Assembly: GCA_023247285.1 (NCBI GenBank)
Contig: JAHFGU010000033.1
Coordinates: 1 to 11,487 of the forward strand
Source of the DNA: Candidatus Omnitrophota bacterium
GTDB lineage: Bacteria; Omnitrophota; Koll11; Aquiviventales; Aquiviventaceae
Direction: 5' to 3'
DNA: 11,487 bases
The notes below the pieces were generated by a model. It was not told the DNA's origin. It saw only the letters and a list, made by a program, of their open reading frames with translations, and ran no database searches. Shown piece by piece: positions 1 through 5,352 of this stretch (its first letter is position 1; every line of letters begins with the position of its first letter). Both the position numbers and the translations under genes were made by a program.

Positions 1-89
1 TTGACGCGATGATGAACGGCGAGCTGCAGGAGCTCACGGACGCGCTGCAAGCAGCGCGCCATGCCGCCCCGCCGGAGGACGGCGCGTGA
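1..89 (+). CDS. prfA: Peptide chain release factor 1 (RF1), C-terminal end only
   Basis: Only the last 28 codons are in the window, read in the frame that begins at base 3 and ends at the TGA at 87-89. The tail (MMNGELQELTDALQAA followed by a short Pro/Glu/Asp end) resembles the usual RF1 C-terminus, in which a 'M-x-G-x-L-x-x-L-I-x-A-L' helix closes the protein. RF1 recognises UAA and UAG stop codons on the ribosome. The next gene encodes PrmC, the enzyme that methylates RF1, and prfA-prmC is one of the commonest bacterial gene pairs; this supports the call more strongly than the short peptide alone. The stop overlaps the prmC start as TGATG, which suggests translational coupling. Confidence 0.78.
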   Translation, partial: DAMMNGELQELTDALQAARHAAPPEDGA

Positions 90-955
90 TGCCGCCCTCG
101 CGTCGGGTCCGCGATCTCCTTCTTGCCGGTGAGGCGGTCCTCCGCCAGGCCGGGCTGGAGTCGGCGCGCCGCGAAGTCGAATGGCTGCTCAGCCGCCTGG
201 TCGGCGTGCCGCCCCTCGAGCTGTATCTCAGCGAAGCCGCGTGCGCGCCGCCGGTGGTGGACCGCTTTTGCCGCCAGGTGCAGGAGCGCGCAGCCGGCCG
301 CCCGCTCCAATACGTGCTCGGGGAGGGCGTGTTCTTCGGGCGCGCGTTCGCGGTTGTACCCGGCGTGTTCATCCCGCGCCCGGAAACCGAAGCGGTGCTC
401 AGCCACGTCATGGATCCGCTGCGCGCGCTGGCCGAACAGCGCCGGCGTCCGCTCGAGCTGCTCGACGCCGGCACCGGCAGCGGCTGCATTGCCGTGACGC
501 TGGCATGCGAGCTTCCGGCTTGCCTGGTCGTGGGGGTTGAGGTATCATGGGAAGCTGTGCAGCTGGCCCGGCGCAACGCCGAACAGCAGGGCGTTTCGCG
601 CCGGGTGCGGTTCGTGCAAGGCTCGTGGCTTGAGGCGTTCAGCGGCACGTGGGACGCGATCATTTCCAATCCGCCCTATATCCCCTCTGCCCGCGTGGAT
701 CAGTTGCCGCTTGATGTCCGGGCCGAGCCGCGCCGCAGCCTGGATGGCGGCCCGGACGGGATGGAGGCGCTGATCCGGATACTTGATGCGGCGCCCCGGG
801 TGCTGCGCGCCGGCGGCCTGCTTGCGCTCGAGTGCGGGGAAGAGCAGGCAGCCCCCCTCTGCGAGGCGGCGCAGCGCGCCGGATGGCCTGTGGCGTGCCG
901 CCTCTTGCGGGACCTGGCCCGGCGCCCGCGCGGCGTGCTGGTCAGACGCGCCTGA
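89..955 (+). CDS. prmC: Peptide chain release factor N5-glutamine methyltransferase
   Basis: This 288-residue protein is a SAM-dependent methyltransferase that modifies the glutamine of the GGQ motif in release factors RF1 and RF2. Numbered from the ATG at 89, it has an N-terminal helical release-factor-binding domain (about 1-75), the PrmC signature RPETE near 97-101, the SAM-binding loop DAGTGSG near 126-132, and the catalytic NPPY motif near 194-197 that binds the target glutamine. The block SLDGGPDGM and the C-terminal RDLARRPRG stretch are also typical. I chose ATG 89 because it overlaps the prfA stop as TGATG; a GTG one codon upstream (86) is possible but less likely. Length is normal. 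It sits in the usual prfA-prmC pair, and murA follows after 12 bases. Confidence 0.96.
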   Translation: MPPSRRVRDLLLAGEAVLRQAGLESARREVEWLLSRLVGVPPLELYLSEAACAPPVVDRFCRQVQERAAGRPLQYVLGEGVFFGRAFAVVPGVFIPRPETEAVLSHVMDPLRALAEQRRRPLELLDAGTGSGCIAVTLACELPACLVVGVEVSWEAVQLARRNAEQQGVSRRVRFVQGSWLEAFSGTWDAIISNPPYIPSARVDQLPLDVRAEPRRSLDGGPDGMEALIRILDAAPRVLRAGGLLALECGEEQAAPLCEAAQRAGWPVACRLLRDLARRPRGVLVRRA

Positions 956-967
956 CCCCTTTCGTCC

Positions 968-2239
968 GTGACTGAGAAACTGCTGATCCGCCAGAGCGGC
1001 CGGCTCCAGGGGGCTGTCCGCGTCAACGGCGCGAAGAACGCCGTGCTGCCGATCATGGCAGCGTGCCTGTTGACCGATGAGCCATCGGTCATTGACAACG
1101 TGCCGCGCGTGACCGATGTCGGCACGATGATCGAGATCTTGCGGCGGCTCGGCGCCGAGGCGGTGCTGGCCGGCGACCGGCTGACCATCCGCCCCGGGCC
1201 GGCGCTTGGCACGATGGCGCCCTACGATCTGGTGAGCCGCATGCGGGCCTCGATCTGCGTGCTGGGGCCGCTGCTGGCCAGGCGCGGCCAGGCGCAGGTG
1301 TCGATGCCGGGCGGCTGCGTCATCGGGCCGCGGCCCATCGATTTGCACCTGAAGGGGCTGCAGGCGCTGGGCGCTTCGATCACGATCGAGCACGGCTTCA
1401 TTGTCGCGCATGCGCCGCGGCTGCGCGGCGCCCGCGTGCACCTGAGCGGCGCGTGCGGCTCCTCGGTGCTCGCGACCGGCAACGTGCTGATGGCCGCGAC
1501 GCTGGCCGACGGCGTGACGGTGATCGAGCACGCGGCGTGCGAGCCGGAAGTGGTCGACTTGGCCGCGTGTCTCATTGCGATGGGGGCGCGCATCGAGGGG
1601 CACGGTTCGCCGGTCATCCGCGTCGAGGGGGTGGCCCGGCTGCGCGCGGCAGCCCATCGCATCATCCCGGACCGAATCGAGGCCGGCACGTTGATGATCG
1701 CCGCCGCGGCGACCGCGGGCGACGTGACGCTCCAGGGCGCCCGCGCCGAGCAGCTGGGTGCCGTGACGGACAAGCTGGCCGAGGCCGGCGCCCTGGTGGA
1801 GAAACTGGACGGCACCGTGCGGGTCCGTGCTGCCGGGCGGCTGCGCGCCGTTGATGTGACCACGCTGCCGTTCCCAGGATTTCCGACGGATTTGCAAGCG
1901 CAGATGATGGCCCTGCTGGCGGTGGCCGACGGGGTGAGCGTCTTGACTGAAAAGGTCTATCCCGAGCGGTTCATGCACGTCGGCGAGCTCAACCGCATGG
2001 GGGCCTCGATCGTGCGCGAAGGCTGCAGCGCCATCGTCCGCGGCGTGGCGAAGCTTTCCGGCGCGCCGGTGACCGCACCAGACCTGCGGGCCTCCGCCGC
2101 GCTGGTGGTCGCCGGGCTGGCGGCGGAGCATCACACCGAACTGAGCGGACTGGAGCACCTGGAGCGCGGGTACCAAAATTTGGAACAGCAGCTGACCGCC
2201 CTCGGGGCGGATCTGCAGCGCATCGCAGAGCCAACATAA
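968..2239 (+). CDS. murA: UDP-N-acetylglucosamine 1-carboxyvinyltransferase (MurA)
   Basis: MurA transfers enolpyruvate from PEP to UDP-GlcNAc, the first committed step of peptidoglycan synthesis, in the cytoplasm. The 423-residue length is standard. Visible signatures are the N-terminal GAKNAVLP with the substrate-binding Lys23-Asn24; the mobile loop MPGGCVIGPRPIDLH with catalytic Cys117 (Cys115 in E. coli); the PDRIEAGT block; FPTD with Asp308 (Asp305 in E. coli); RFMHVGELNRMGA; and the C-terminal LERGYQNLE containing Arg400. Having Cys rather than Asp at 117 predicts sensitivity to fosfomycin. The start is a GTG at 968 with no convincing Shine-Dalgarno sequence in the 12-base gap after prmC, so translation is probably coupled to the upstream gene. 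The ORF ends 16 bases before rpsP. Confidence 0.97.
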   Translation: MTEKLLIRQSGRLQGAVRVNGAKNAVLPIMAACLLTDEPSVIDNVPRVTDVGTMIEILRRLGAEAVLAGDRLTIRPGPALGTMAPYDLVSRMRASICVLGPLLARRGQAQVSMPGGCVIGPRPIDLHLKGLQALGASITIEHGFIVAHAPRLRGARVHLSGACGSSVLATGNVLMAATLADGVTVIEHAACEPEVVDLAACLIAMGARIEGHGSPVIRVEGVARLRAAAHRIIPDRIEAGTLMIAAAATAGDVTLQGARAEQLGAVTDKLAEAGALVEKLDGTVRVRAAGRLRAVDVTTLPFPGFPTDLQAQMMALLAVADGVSVLTEKVYPERFMHVGELNRMGASIVREGCSAIVRGVAKLSGAPVTAPDLRASAALVVAGLAAEHHTELSGLEHLERGYQNLEQQLTALGADLQRIAEPT

Positions 2240-2240
2240 C

Positions 2241-2247
2241 AGAAGGA
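2241..2247 (+). promoter_or_regulatory. Ribosome binding site of rpsP
   Basis: AGAAGGA lies 8 bases upstream of the rpsP ATG and is one of the clearest Shine-Dalgarno sequences in the window. Most neighbouring genes start by overlap instead, so this suggests that rpsP is initiated independently of murA, as expected for a highly expressed ribosomal protein. Confidence 0.75.
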
Positions 2248-2255
2248 CGGGGCAC

Positions 2256-2573
2256 ATGGTCGTTGTTCGCCTGCAACGCCGAGGCACCAAGAAGGCGCCG
2301 CATCACCGGATCGTGGCGACGGACCGGACCCGCTCGCAGCGGGGGCGGATCCTGGAAACGCTGGGCTACTACGATCCCTCGTATGAGCCGCCGCTGTTCT
2401 CGCTCGACCAGGACCGGCTGGCCTATTGGGTCGGGACCGGCGCGCAGCTCTCCGAGGCCGTCGCCGCGCTGGTAAGGCGCTACAAGAATGCCCCGGCCGG
2501 GGCAACGGCCGCGGCCGGCGCTGCCTCGCCGGCGCGCGCGGCGAAGGCCTCAGCTCGTTCGGCTGCGCGCTGA
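2256..2573 (+). CDS. rpsP: 30S ribosomal protein S16
   Basis: This is a small subunit protein that binds 16S rRNA and stabilises 30S assembly. The 105-residue product begins MVVVRLQRRGTKKAPHHRIV, followed by GRILETLGYYDP and the LAYWVGTGAQLSE segment typical of S16. The conserved fold ends near residue 78. The last 27 or so residues are an Ala/Ser/Arg/Lys-rich tail, presumably disordered and RNA-contacting; tails of this kind are common in GC-rich genomes. The gene heads the conserved rpsP-trmD-rplS string, but rimM and the KH-domain gene usually found between rpsP and trmD are absent: trmD begins 26 bases downstream. Confidence 0.96.
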   Translation: MVVVRLQRRGTKKAPHHRIVATDRTRSQRGRILETLGYYDPSYEPPLFSLDQDRLAYWVGTGAQLSEAVAALVRRYKNAPAGATAAAGAASPARAAKASARSAAR

Positions 2574-2599
2574 GGCGCGAGGACGCCGCGCGACCGCGT

Positions 2600-3367
2600 A
2601 TGGAGATCGATGTCGTCACCATTTTTCCCGAGATGTTTCCGCCGGTTTTGGGCGTCTCGATCCTCAAGCGCGCCCAAGAGCAAGGGGTCCTGGCCGTGCG
2701 CGCGCATGACCTGCGTGATTACACGCACGATCGGCGGCGCAGCGTCGATGACCGGCCGTATGGCGGCGGGCCGGGCATGGTCATGAAGCCGGAACCCATC
2801 TTTGAAGCAATCGGGGCGATCCGCGCCGGATGTAGGCACGCCACTTCCGGTGCCAGGCACCCCGCCTCCGGCGGGGAGCCGGGCACCGGTGAGGAGCCAG
2901 ACACCGGCTGCGAAACGATCCTGCTCTCGCCCCGCGGCGAGCGGCTTGACGCGGACCTCGCACAAACGCTTGCCGCGCGCCGGCACCTGATCCTCATCTG
3001 CGGCCATTACGAAGGCGTGGATGAGCGCGTGCGGACAGCACTCGTGGATCGCGAGGTCTCGATCGGCGACTACGTGCTGACCGGCGGCGAGCTGCCTGCG
3101 CTCGTGCTGATCGACGCGGTGGCGCGGTTCCTTCCGGAGGCGATCGGCCACGAAGACGCGACGAAAGAAGAGTCGTTCGCCGGCGGCTGGCTGGAGTATC
3201 CCCAGTACACGCGCCCGCCGGTGTTTCAAGGGATGGCCGTGCCCGAGGTGCTGCTCTCCGGCGATCACGCCGAGGTGGCGGCGTGGCGGCGGCGGCAGTC
3301 GGTGGCGCGGACGATGGCCTCGCGGCCTGACCTGCTTGCGCGCCGGCAACAGCAACAGAAAGGATAA
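2600..3367 (+). CDS. trmD: tRNA (guanine37-N1)-methyltransferase TrmD, with internal insertion
   Basis: TrmD methylates G37 next to the anticodon of several tRNAs, using SAM bound in a trefoil knot, and so prevents +1 frameshifting. The start at 2600 is fixed by the family N-terminus [13 protein letters not shown]; any longer reading runs into rpsP. Motifs in order: [20 protein letters not shown] (41-60), [11 protein letters not shown] (107-117), [12 protein letters not shown] (133-144), [15 protein letters not shown] (154-168), [10 protein letters not shown] (203-212) and [14 protein letters not shown] (218-231). The 255-residue length includes about 22 residues more than E. coli TrmD between Met60 and SPRG (49 against 27), rich in Gly, Pro, Thr and Glu. 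This is the product of the palindromic insertion at 2847-2907 and lies in the linker just before the knot. The position matching catalytic Asp169 of E. coli is Glu191 (KEESF instead of TEDSF). The reading frame is intact, so the enzyme is probably functional. Confidence 0.95.
   Translation: MEIDVVTIFPEMFPPVLGVSILKRAQEQGVLAVRAHDLRDYTHDRRRSVDDRPYGGGPGMVMKPEPIFEAIGAIRAGCRHATSGARHPASGGEPGTGEEPDTGCETILLSPRGERLDADLAQTLAARRHLILICGHYEGVDERVRTALVDREVSIGDYVLTGGELPALVLIDAVARFLPEAIGHEDATKEESFAGGWLEYPQYTRPPVFQGMAVPEVLLSGDHAEVAAWRRRQSVARTMASRPDLLARRQQQQKG
2847..2907 (+). repeat. Palindromic repeat element inserted in frame within trmD
   Basis: Bases 2847-2866 and 2870-2889 are inverted copies that match at 18 of 20 positions around the 3-base centre TCC. 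A third related unit follows at 2895-2907. The 15-base unit therefore occurs three times: GGTGCCTGGCACCGG on the minus strand (complement of 2847-2861), GGAGCCGGGCACCGG at 2875-2889 and GGAGCCAGACACCGG at 2893-2907, each pair differing at two to four positions. The element coincides with the extra residues that set this TrmD apart from the family, so it looks like an insertion rather than ancestral coding sequence. It resembles REP- or MITE-type dispersed palindromes; insertion into a protein without breaking the frame recalls the Rickettsia palindromic elements. The exact ends cannot be fixed from one copy. Confidence 0.7.
3359..3364 (+). promoter_or_regulatory. Ribosome binding site of rplS
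   Basis: AAAGGA lies 7 bases before the ATG at 3372 and overlaps the last codons of trmD. It decides the rplS start in favour of ATG 3372 over a GTG or ATG further upstream inside trmD. Confidence 0.75.
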
Positions 3368-3371
3368 GGGC

Positions 3372-3806
3372 ATGGACTGGCTGAAGCTCGTGCACGGCGA
3401 GGGCCTGCCGGCCCAGGCATTTCGTCCCGGCGACGACGTCCGGGTGTGGTACAGGATTTTGGAGCAGGGCAAGGAGCGCCTGGGCCAGTTCGAAGGCACG
3501 GTCATCCGCTGCCGCGGCTCCGGCCCGTCGCGCACCTTCACGGTGCGGCGCGTGACGCACGGCGAGGGCGTCGAGCGCGTGTTCCCGTTGGATTCGAAGA
3601 CGATTTCGCGCATCGAGGTGCTGCGCCGCGGCAAGGTCAAGCGCAGCCGGCTCTACTACCTGCGGCGGGTTATCGGCAAGACGCGGATTCTGTCTGCCGA
3701 AGGCCCTTCGGCGGCGCCTGGCGCCGACTCGACCTCTGGATCCTCTGTCGCGTCGCTTGAGCGCGAGAGCGAACCCGCCGCCGGATCCGCGCTCCCGCGC
3801 GCCTGA
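3372..3806 (+). CDS. rplS: 50S ribosomal protein L19, with extended C-terminus
   Basis: L19 lies at the 30S-50S interface and helps form an intersubunit bridge. The start at ATG 3372 is set by the ribosome binding site just upstream. Family blocks visible are [64 protein letters not shown] and RRVIGKTRI. The conserved domain ends near residue 107, while the protein runs to 144. The last 35 or so residues are a low-complexity Ser/Ala/Gly/Pro tail not found in typical L19 (about 115 residues). The final 50 bases of the gene overlap rnhB in another frame. The tail could simply be readthrough coding into the rnhB start region. Confidence 0.95.
   Translation: MDWLKLVHGEGLPAQAFRPGDDVRVWYRILEQGKERLGQFEGTVIRCRGSGPSRTFTVRRVTHGEGVERVFPLDSKTISRIEVLRRGKVKRSRLYYLRRVIGKTRILSAEGPSAAPGADSTSGSSVASLERESEPAAGSALPRA
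3696..3725 (+). repeat. Clustered inverted repeats in the rplS tail
   Basis: GCCGAAGG at 3696-3703 and its exact complement at 3705-3712 form an 8-bp palindrome. This is followed at once by GGCGCC-T-GGCGCC (3713-3725). The cluster lies where the conserved L19 fold has ended. The second part matches 11 of 13 bases of the GGTGCCTGGCACC unit seen in trmD, which may be chance in such GC-rich DNA. It could form an RNA hairpin just before rnhB; no T-run follows, so it is not a standard terminator. Confidence 0.35.
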
Positions 3807-4401
3807 CCGCCTCGCCCGCGCCGCCGGATTCCAGCGCGTCGCCGGCGTGGATGAGGCCGGCTGCGGTCCGTGGGCGGGGCCGGTGGTCGCCGCAGCCGTG
3901 GTGCTGCGCCGCCGCCGGCTGCGGGTGCGCATTGATGATTCCAAACGGTTGACCCCGCTCCAGCGCGAGCGCGCGTACGAGGTCATCCTCGAGTGCGCCG
4001 AGGCCGGCTTCGGCCTCGCGGACGCCGCTGAGATCGACCGGCGCAACATCCTGCAAGCCCGCCTCTTGGCCATGCAGCGCGCCCTCCAGGATCTGCCGGC
4101 GCCCGCCGCCGACCTGGCCCTCATCGACGGCACCATCGTGCCGCGTGTCGAGATGACCTGCTGGCCATTCGTGGGCGGCGACCGCCGCAGTTATGTGATC
4201 GGCTGCGCGTCCATCCTCGCCAAGGTGGCGCGGGACCGCATGATGCGGTTCTATCACCGGCTTGCACCTCGGTACGCCTTCCATCAGCACAAAGGCTATG
4301 GCACGCCGCTCCACATGGAGCGCCTCCGGCAGTTCGGCCCTTCGCTCTTCCACCGCCACAGCTTCCGCCCGGTCTATGAAGCCGCCCTCAGCCGCGCCTG
4401 A
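3757..4401 (+). CDS. rnhB: Ribonuclease HII
   Basis: RNase HII nicks DNA 5' of embedded ribonucleotides and starts ribonucleotide excision repair. The 214-residue reading uses a TTG at 3757, because no ATG or GTG occurs before the first catalytic motif except a GTG inside that motif; the start is uncertain and overlaps rplS by 50 bases. The four catalytic acids are visible: Asp32 and Glu33 ([13 protein letters not shown]), Asp124 (ALIDG) and Asp160 ([13 protein letters not shown]). The C-terminal [13 protein letters not shown] and HRHSFRPV blocks are also standard. The GRG motif that reads the ribonucleotide 2'-OH is GCG here (Cys36 for Arg), and the usual KGD is GGD (140-142). The DEDD set is complete, so I expect activity. 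It overlaps yraN by 26 bases, and the rplS-rnhB-yraN order is common. Confidence 0.94.
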   Translation: MSARANPPPDPRSRAPDRLARAAGFQRVAGVDEAGCGPWAGPVVAAAVVLRRRRLRVRIDDSKRLTPLQRERAYEVILECAEAGFGLADAAEIDRRNILQARLLAMQRALQDLPAPAADLALIDGTIVPRVEMTCWPFVGGDRRSYVIGCASILAKVARDRMMRFYHRLAPRYAFHQHKGYGTPLHMERLRQFGPSLFHRHSFRPVYEAALSRA

Positions 4402-4759
4402 TCGCCTGCGTACCGGCCGCCGCGGCGAAGCGCTGGCCCGCCGCGCGCTGGAGCGGCAGGGCTACGTCATTGAGGCGTCCAACGTGCGCGCGCCGGGGGG
4501 AGAGCTGGATCTGGTGGCCTGGGACGGGCCGGTGCTGTGCTTCATCGAGATCCGCTCGACGAGCTCAGAGGAATGGGGCGGGCCGCTTGAGACGATCCGT
4601 TGGCCGAAGCAGCGTCGGCTCATTCGCGCAGCCCAATGGTTCCTCGCCGAGCTGCCGGAGCTGCCTGAGCAAACGCGCTTTGATGTCGTGGCCGTGGTCT
4701 GGGAGGCCGCAGGCGCGCCGCGCGTCGAGCTCGTCCGCGGCGCATTCGAAACGACGTAA
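4376..4759 (+). CDS. yraN: YraN family (UPF0102) nuclease-fold protein
   Basis: This 127-residue protein belongs to a widespread family with a PD-(D/E)XK endonuclease-like fold and no settled function; it is often encoded beside rnhB, and a role in DNA repair or uptake is suspected. Family features: TGRRGEALARRALERQGYVI at the N-terminus, the Asn of EASNVRAPGGELDLVAWDG with its ELD acids, LCFIEIRST (the E-x-K/R strand, with Arg as in E. coli YraN), a Lys-Gln pair in WPKQRRLI, and TRFDVVAVVWE near the end. I start at ATG 4376, which gives a normal N-terminus. The frame stays open upstream to 4262, but that part lies within rnhB and does not look like a protein. This is the last gene of the first gene block. 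Confidence 0.9.
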   Translation: MKPPSAAPDRLRTGRRGEALARRALERQGYVIEASNVRAPGGELDLVAWDGPVLCFIEIRSTSSEEWGGPLETIRWPKQRRLIRAAQWFLAELPELPEQTRFDVVAVVWEAAGAPRVELVRGAFETT

Positions 4760-4778
4760 CCGCCGCCGGCGGCGCGTT
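4758..4778 (+). terminator. Possible hairpin ending the upstream operon
   Basis: A perfect 14-base palindrome, CGCCGCCGGCGGCG (4761-4774), begins two bases after the yraN stop and can be extended by AAC/GTT with one bulged base. It could fold as a short GC hairpin in the mRNA. No run of T follows; the -35 box of the next promoter does. It is therefore at best a weak or factor-assisted terminator. Confidence 0.25.
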
Positions 4779-4805
4779 GAATCTGTGAAAAATTTCACAT
4801 ATAAT
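4777..4805 (+). promoter_or_regulatory. Sigma-70 type promoter of the one-carbon operon
   Basis: TTGAAT at 4777-4782 (five of six consensus bases) and a perfect TATAAT at 4800-4805 are separated by exactly 17 bases. They sit in the only AT-rich stretch of a very GC-rich window. Transcription would start near 4811-4813, giving a leader of about 30 bases before fchA. From there on, genes overlap or are only a few bases apart through to gcvPB, so this promoter probably drives all eight. The leader is too short for a glycine or SAM riboswitch. Confidence 0.8.
4784..4799. promoter_or_regulatory. Palindromic operator inside the promoter spacer (Rex- or CRP-like)
   Basis: TGTGAAAAATTTCACA is an inverted repeat with 7-bp perfect arms around AA, lying entirely between the -35 and -10 boxes. 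It fits the Rex operator pattern TGTGAA-N4-TTCACA exactly and the CRP pattern TGTGA-N6-TCACA exactly. A protein bound here would cover the spacer and block RNA polymerase, which suits a repressor such as Rex better than an activator. Rex senses NADH/NAD+, a plausible signal for genes of folate and glycine redox chemistry. Which protein binds cannot be told from this window. Confidence 0.6.
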
Positions 4806-4831
4806 AAACCTTCTCCCATCGATCATCTTCT

Positions 4832-4835
4832 GAGG
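4832..4835 (+). promoter_or_regulatory. Ribosome binding site of fchA
   Basis: GAGG at 4832-4835 (TGAGG from 4831) precedes TTG 4843 by 7 bases. It is the only purine-rich stretch at the right distance and supports the unusual TTG start. Confidence 0.55.
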
Positions 4836-4842
4836 CTTCAGG

Positions 4843-5352
4843 TTGCACGGGTCCATCGAGGACGTGTTAGACCACATCGCGCGCCGCGGCTCCTGGTGGG
4901 GCGGGGGCAGCGCAGCCGCGTTGAGTGCGGCCTTATCGGCTGCGCTGGCTGAAAAGCTGGCGGCCACCACCGCTCCTCGACGGCGCTTGCAGGTGCTCCG
5001 ACGGGCGTGCCTCCGGCTCTGCCGCGCCGACGCGGAGGCGTTCGCCCAGGTTGTGCGCGCCAGCCGCGCCGGCCACCGAGCAGCGTTTGCCCGCTCACTC
5101 AAAGCCGCCACGGAGATTCCCTACGAGGTGTTGGCCCATGCCTGCCGGGTGGGGCGCGTCTGCGAGAAATTGCGGAGAGCGATCCCGCCCAGGTTCCGCT
5201 CCGACCTGATCTGCGCGCAGGCGCTGGCGCGCGCGGCCGGCACCGCGGCGCGCGGCTTCATCGACACCAACCTGGCGTGGCTCGATGATCCTGCATACGC
5301 GCGCCGCATGCGCCGTCGGGTGGCCATCGCGCTCCGCCGGGATGGCCGTTGA
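4843..5352 (+). CDS. fchA: Methenyltetrahydrofolate cyclohydrolase (FTCD C-terminal/FchA family)
   Basis: The family (formiminotransferase-cyclodeaminase C-terminal domain, PF04961) is an all-helical fold that acts on methenyl- or formimino-THF. Beside folD and metF, the likely reaction is methenyl-THF to 10-formyl-THF. The 169 residues show SIEDVLDHIA (4-13), the glycine turn GGGSAAALSAAL (20-31; the usual preceding Thr-Pro is Trp-Trp here), RADAEAFAQV (61-70), a RSDL block (119-122) and the closing FIDTNLAWLDD (139-149). It is about 30-40 residues shorter than typical FchA, the shortening spread over loops. The start is TTG 4843, supported by GAGG seven bases upstream. It is the first gene after the promoter and overlaps folD by 11 bases. 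An alternative role as formimino-THF cyclodeaminase is less likely without histidine- or purine-degradation genes. Confidence 0.85.
   Translation: MHGSIEDVLDHIARRGSWWGGGSAAALSAALSAALAEKLAATTAPRRRLQVLRRACLRLCRADAEAFAQVVRASRAGHRAAFARSLKAATEIPYEVLAHACRVGRVCEKLRRAIPPRFRSDLICAQALARAAGTAARGFIDTNLAWLDDPAYARRMRRRVAIALRRDGR

Noticed and set aside
545..2290. Long open frame on the minus strand (581 codons) opposite prmC and murA
   Set aside because: It is a GC-rich shadow: the protein is rich in Arg, Gly, His and Pro without recognisable motifs, while the plus strand carries two textbook enzymes.
2426..2599. N-terminal extension of TrmD upstream of 2600
   Set aside because: The frame is open but lies in rpsP, and the family N-terminus starts exactly at ATG 2600.
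2820..2910. Frameshift or pseudogene in trmD
   Set aside because: The extra sequence is a multiple of three and all motifs on both sides are in one frame, so it is an insertion in an intact gene.
4806..4842. Glycine or SAM riboswitch in the leader of the one-carbon operon
   Set aside because: The predicted leader is only about 30 bases, far too short for either aptamer, and no aptamer core is visible.
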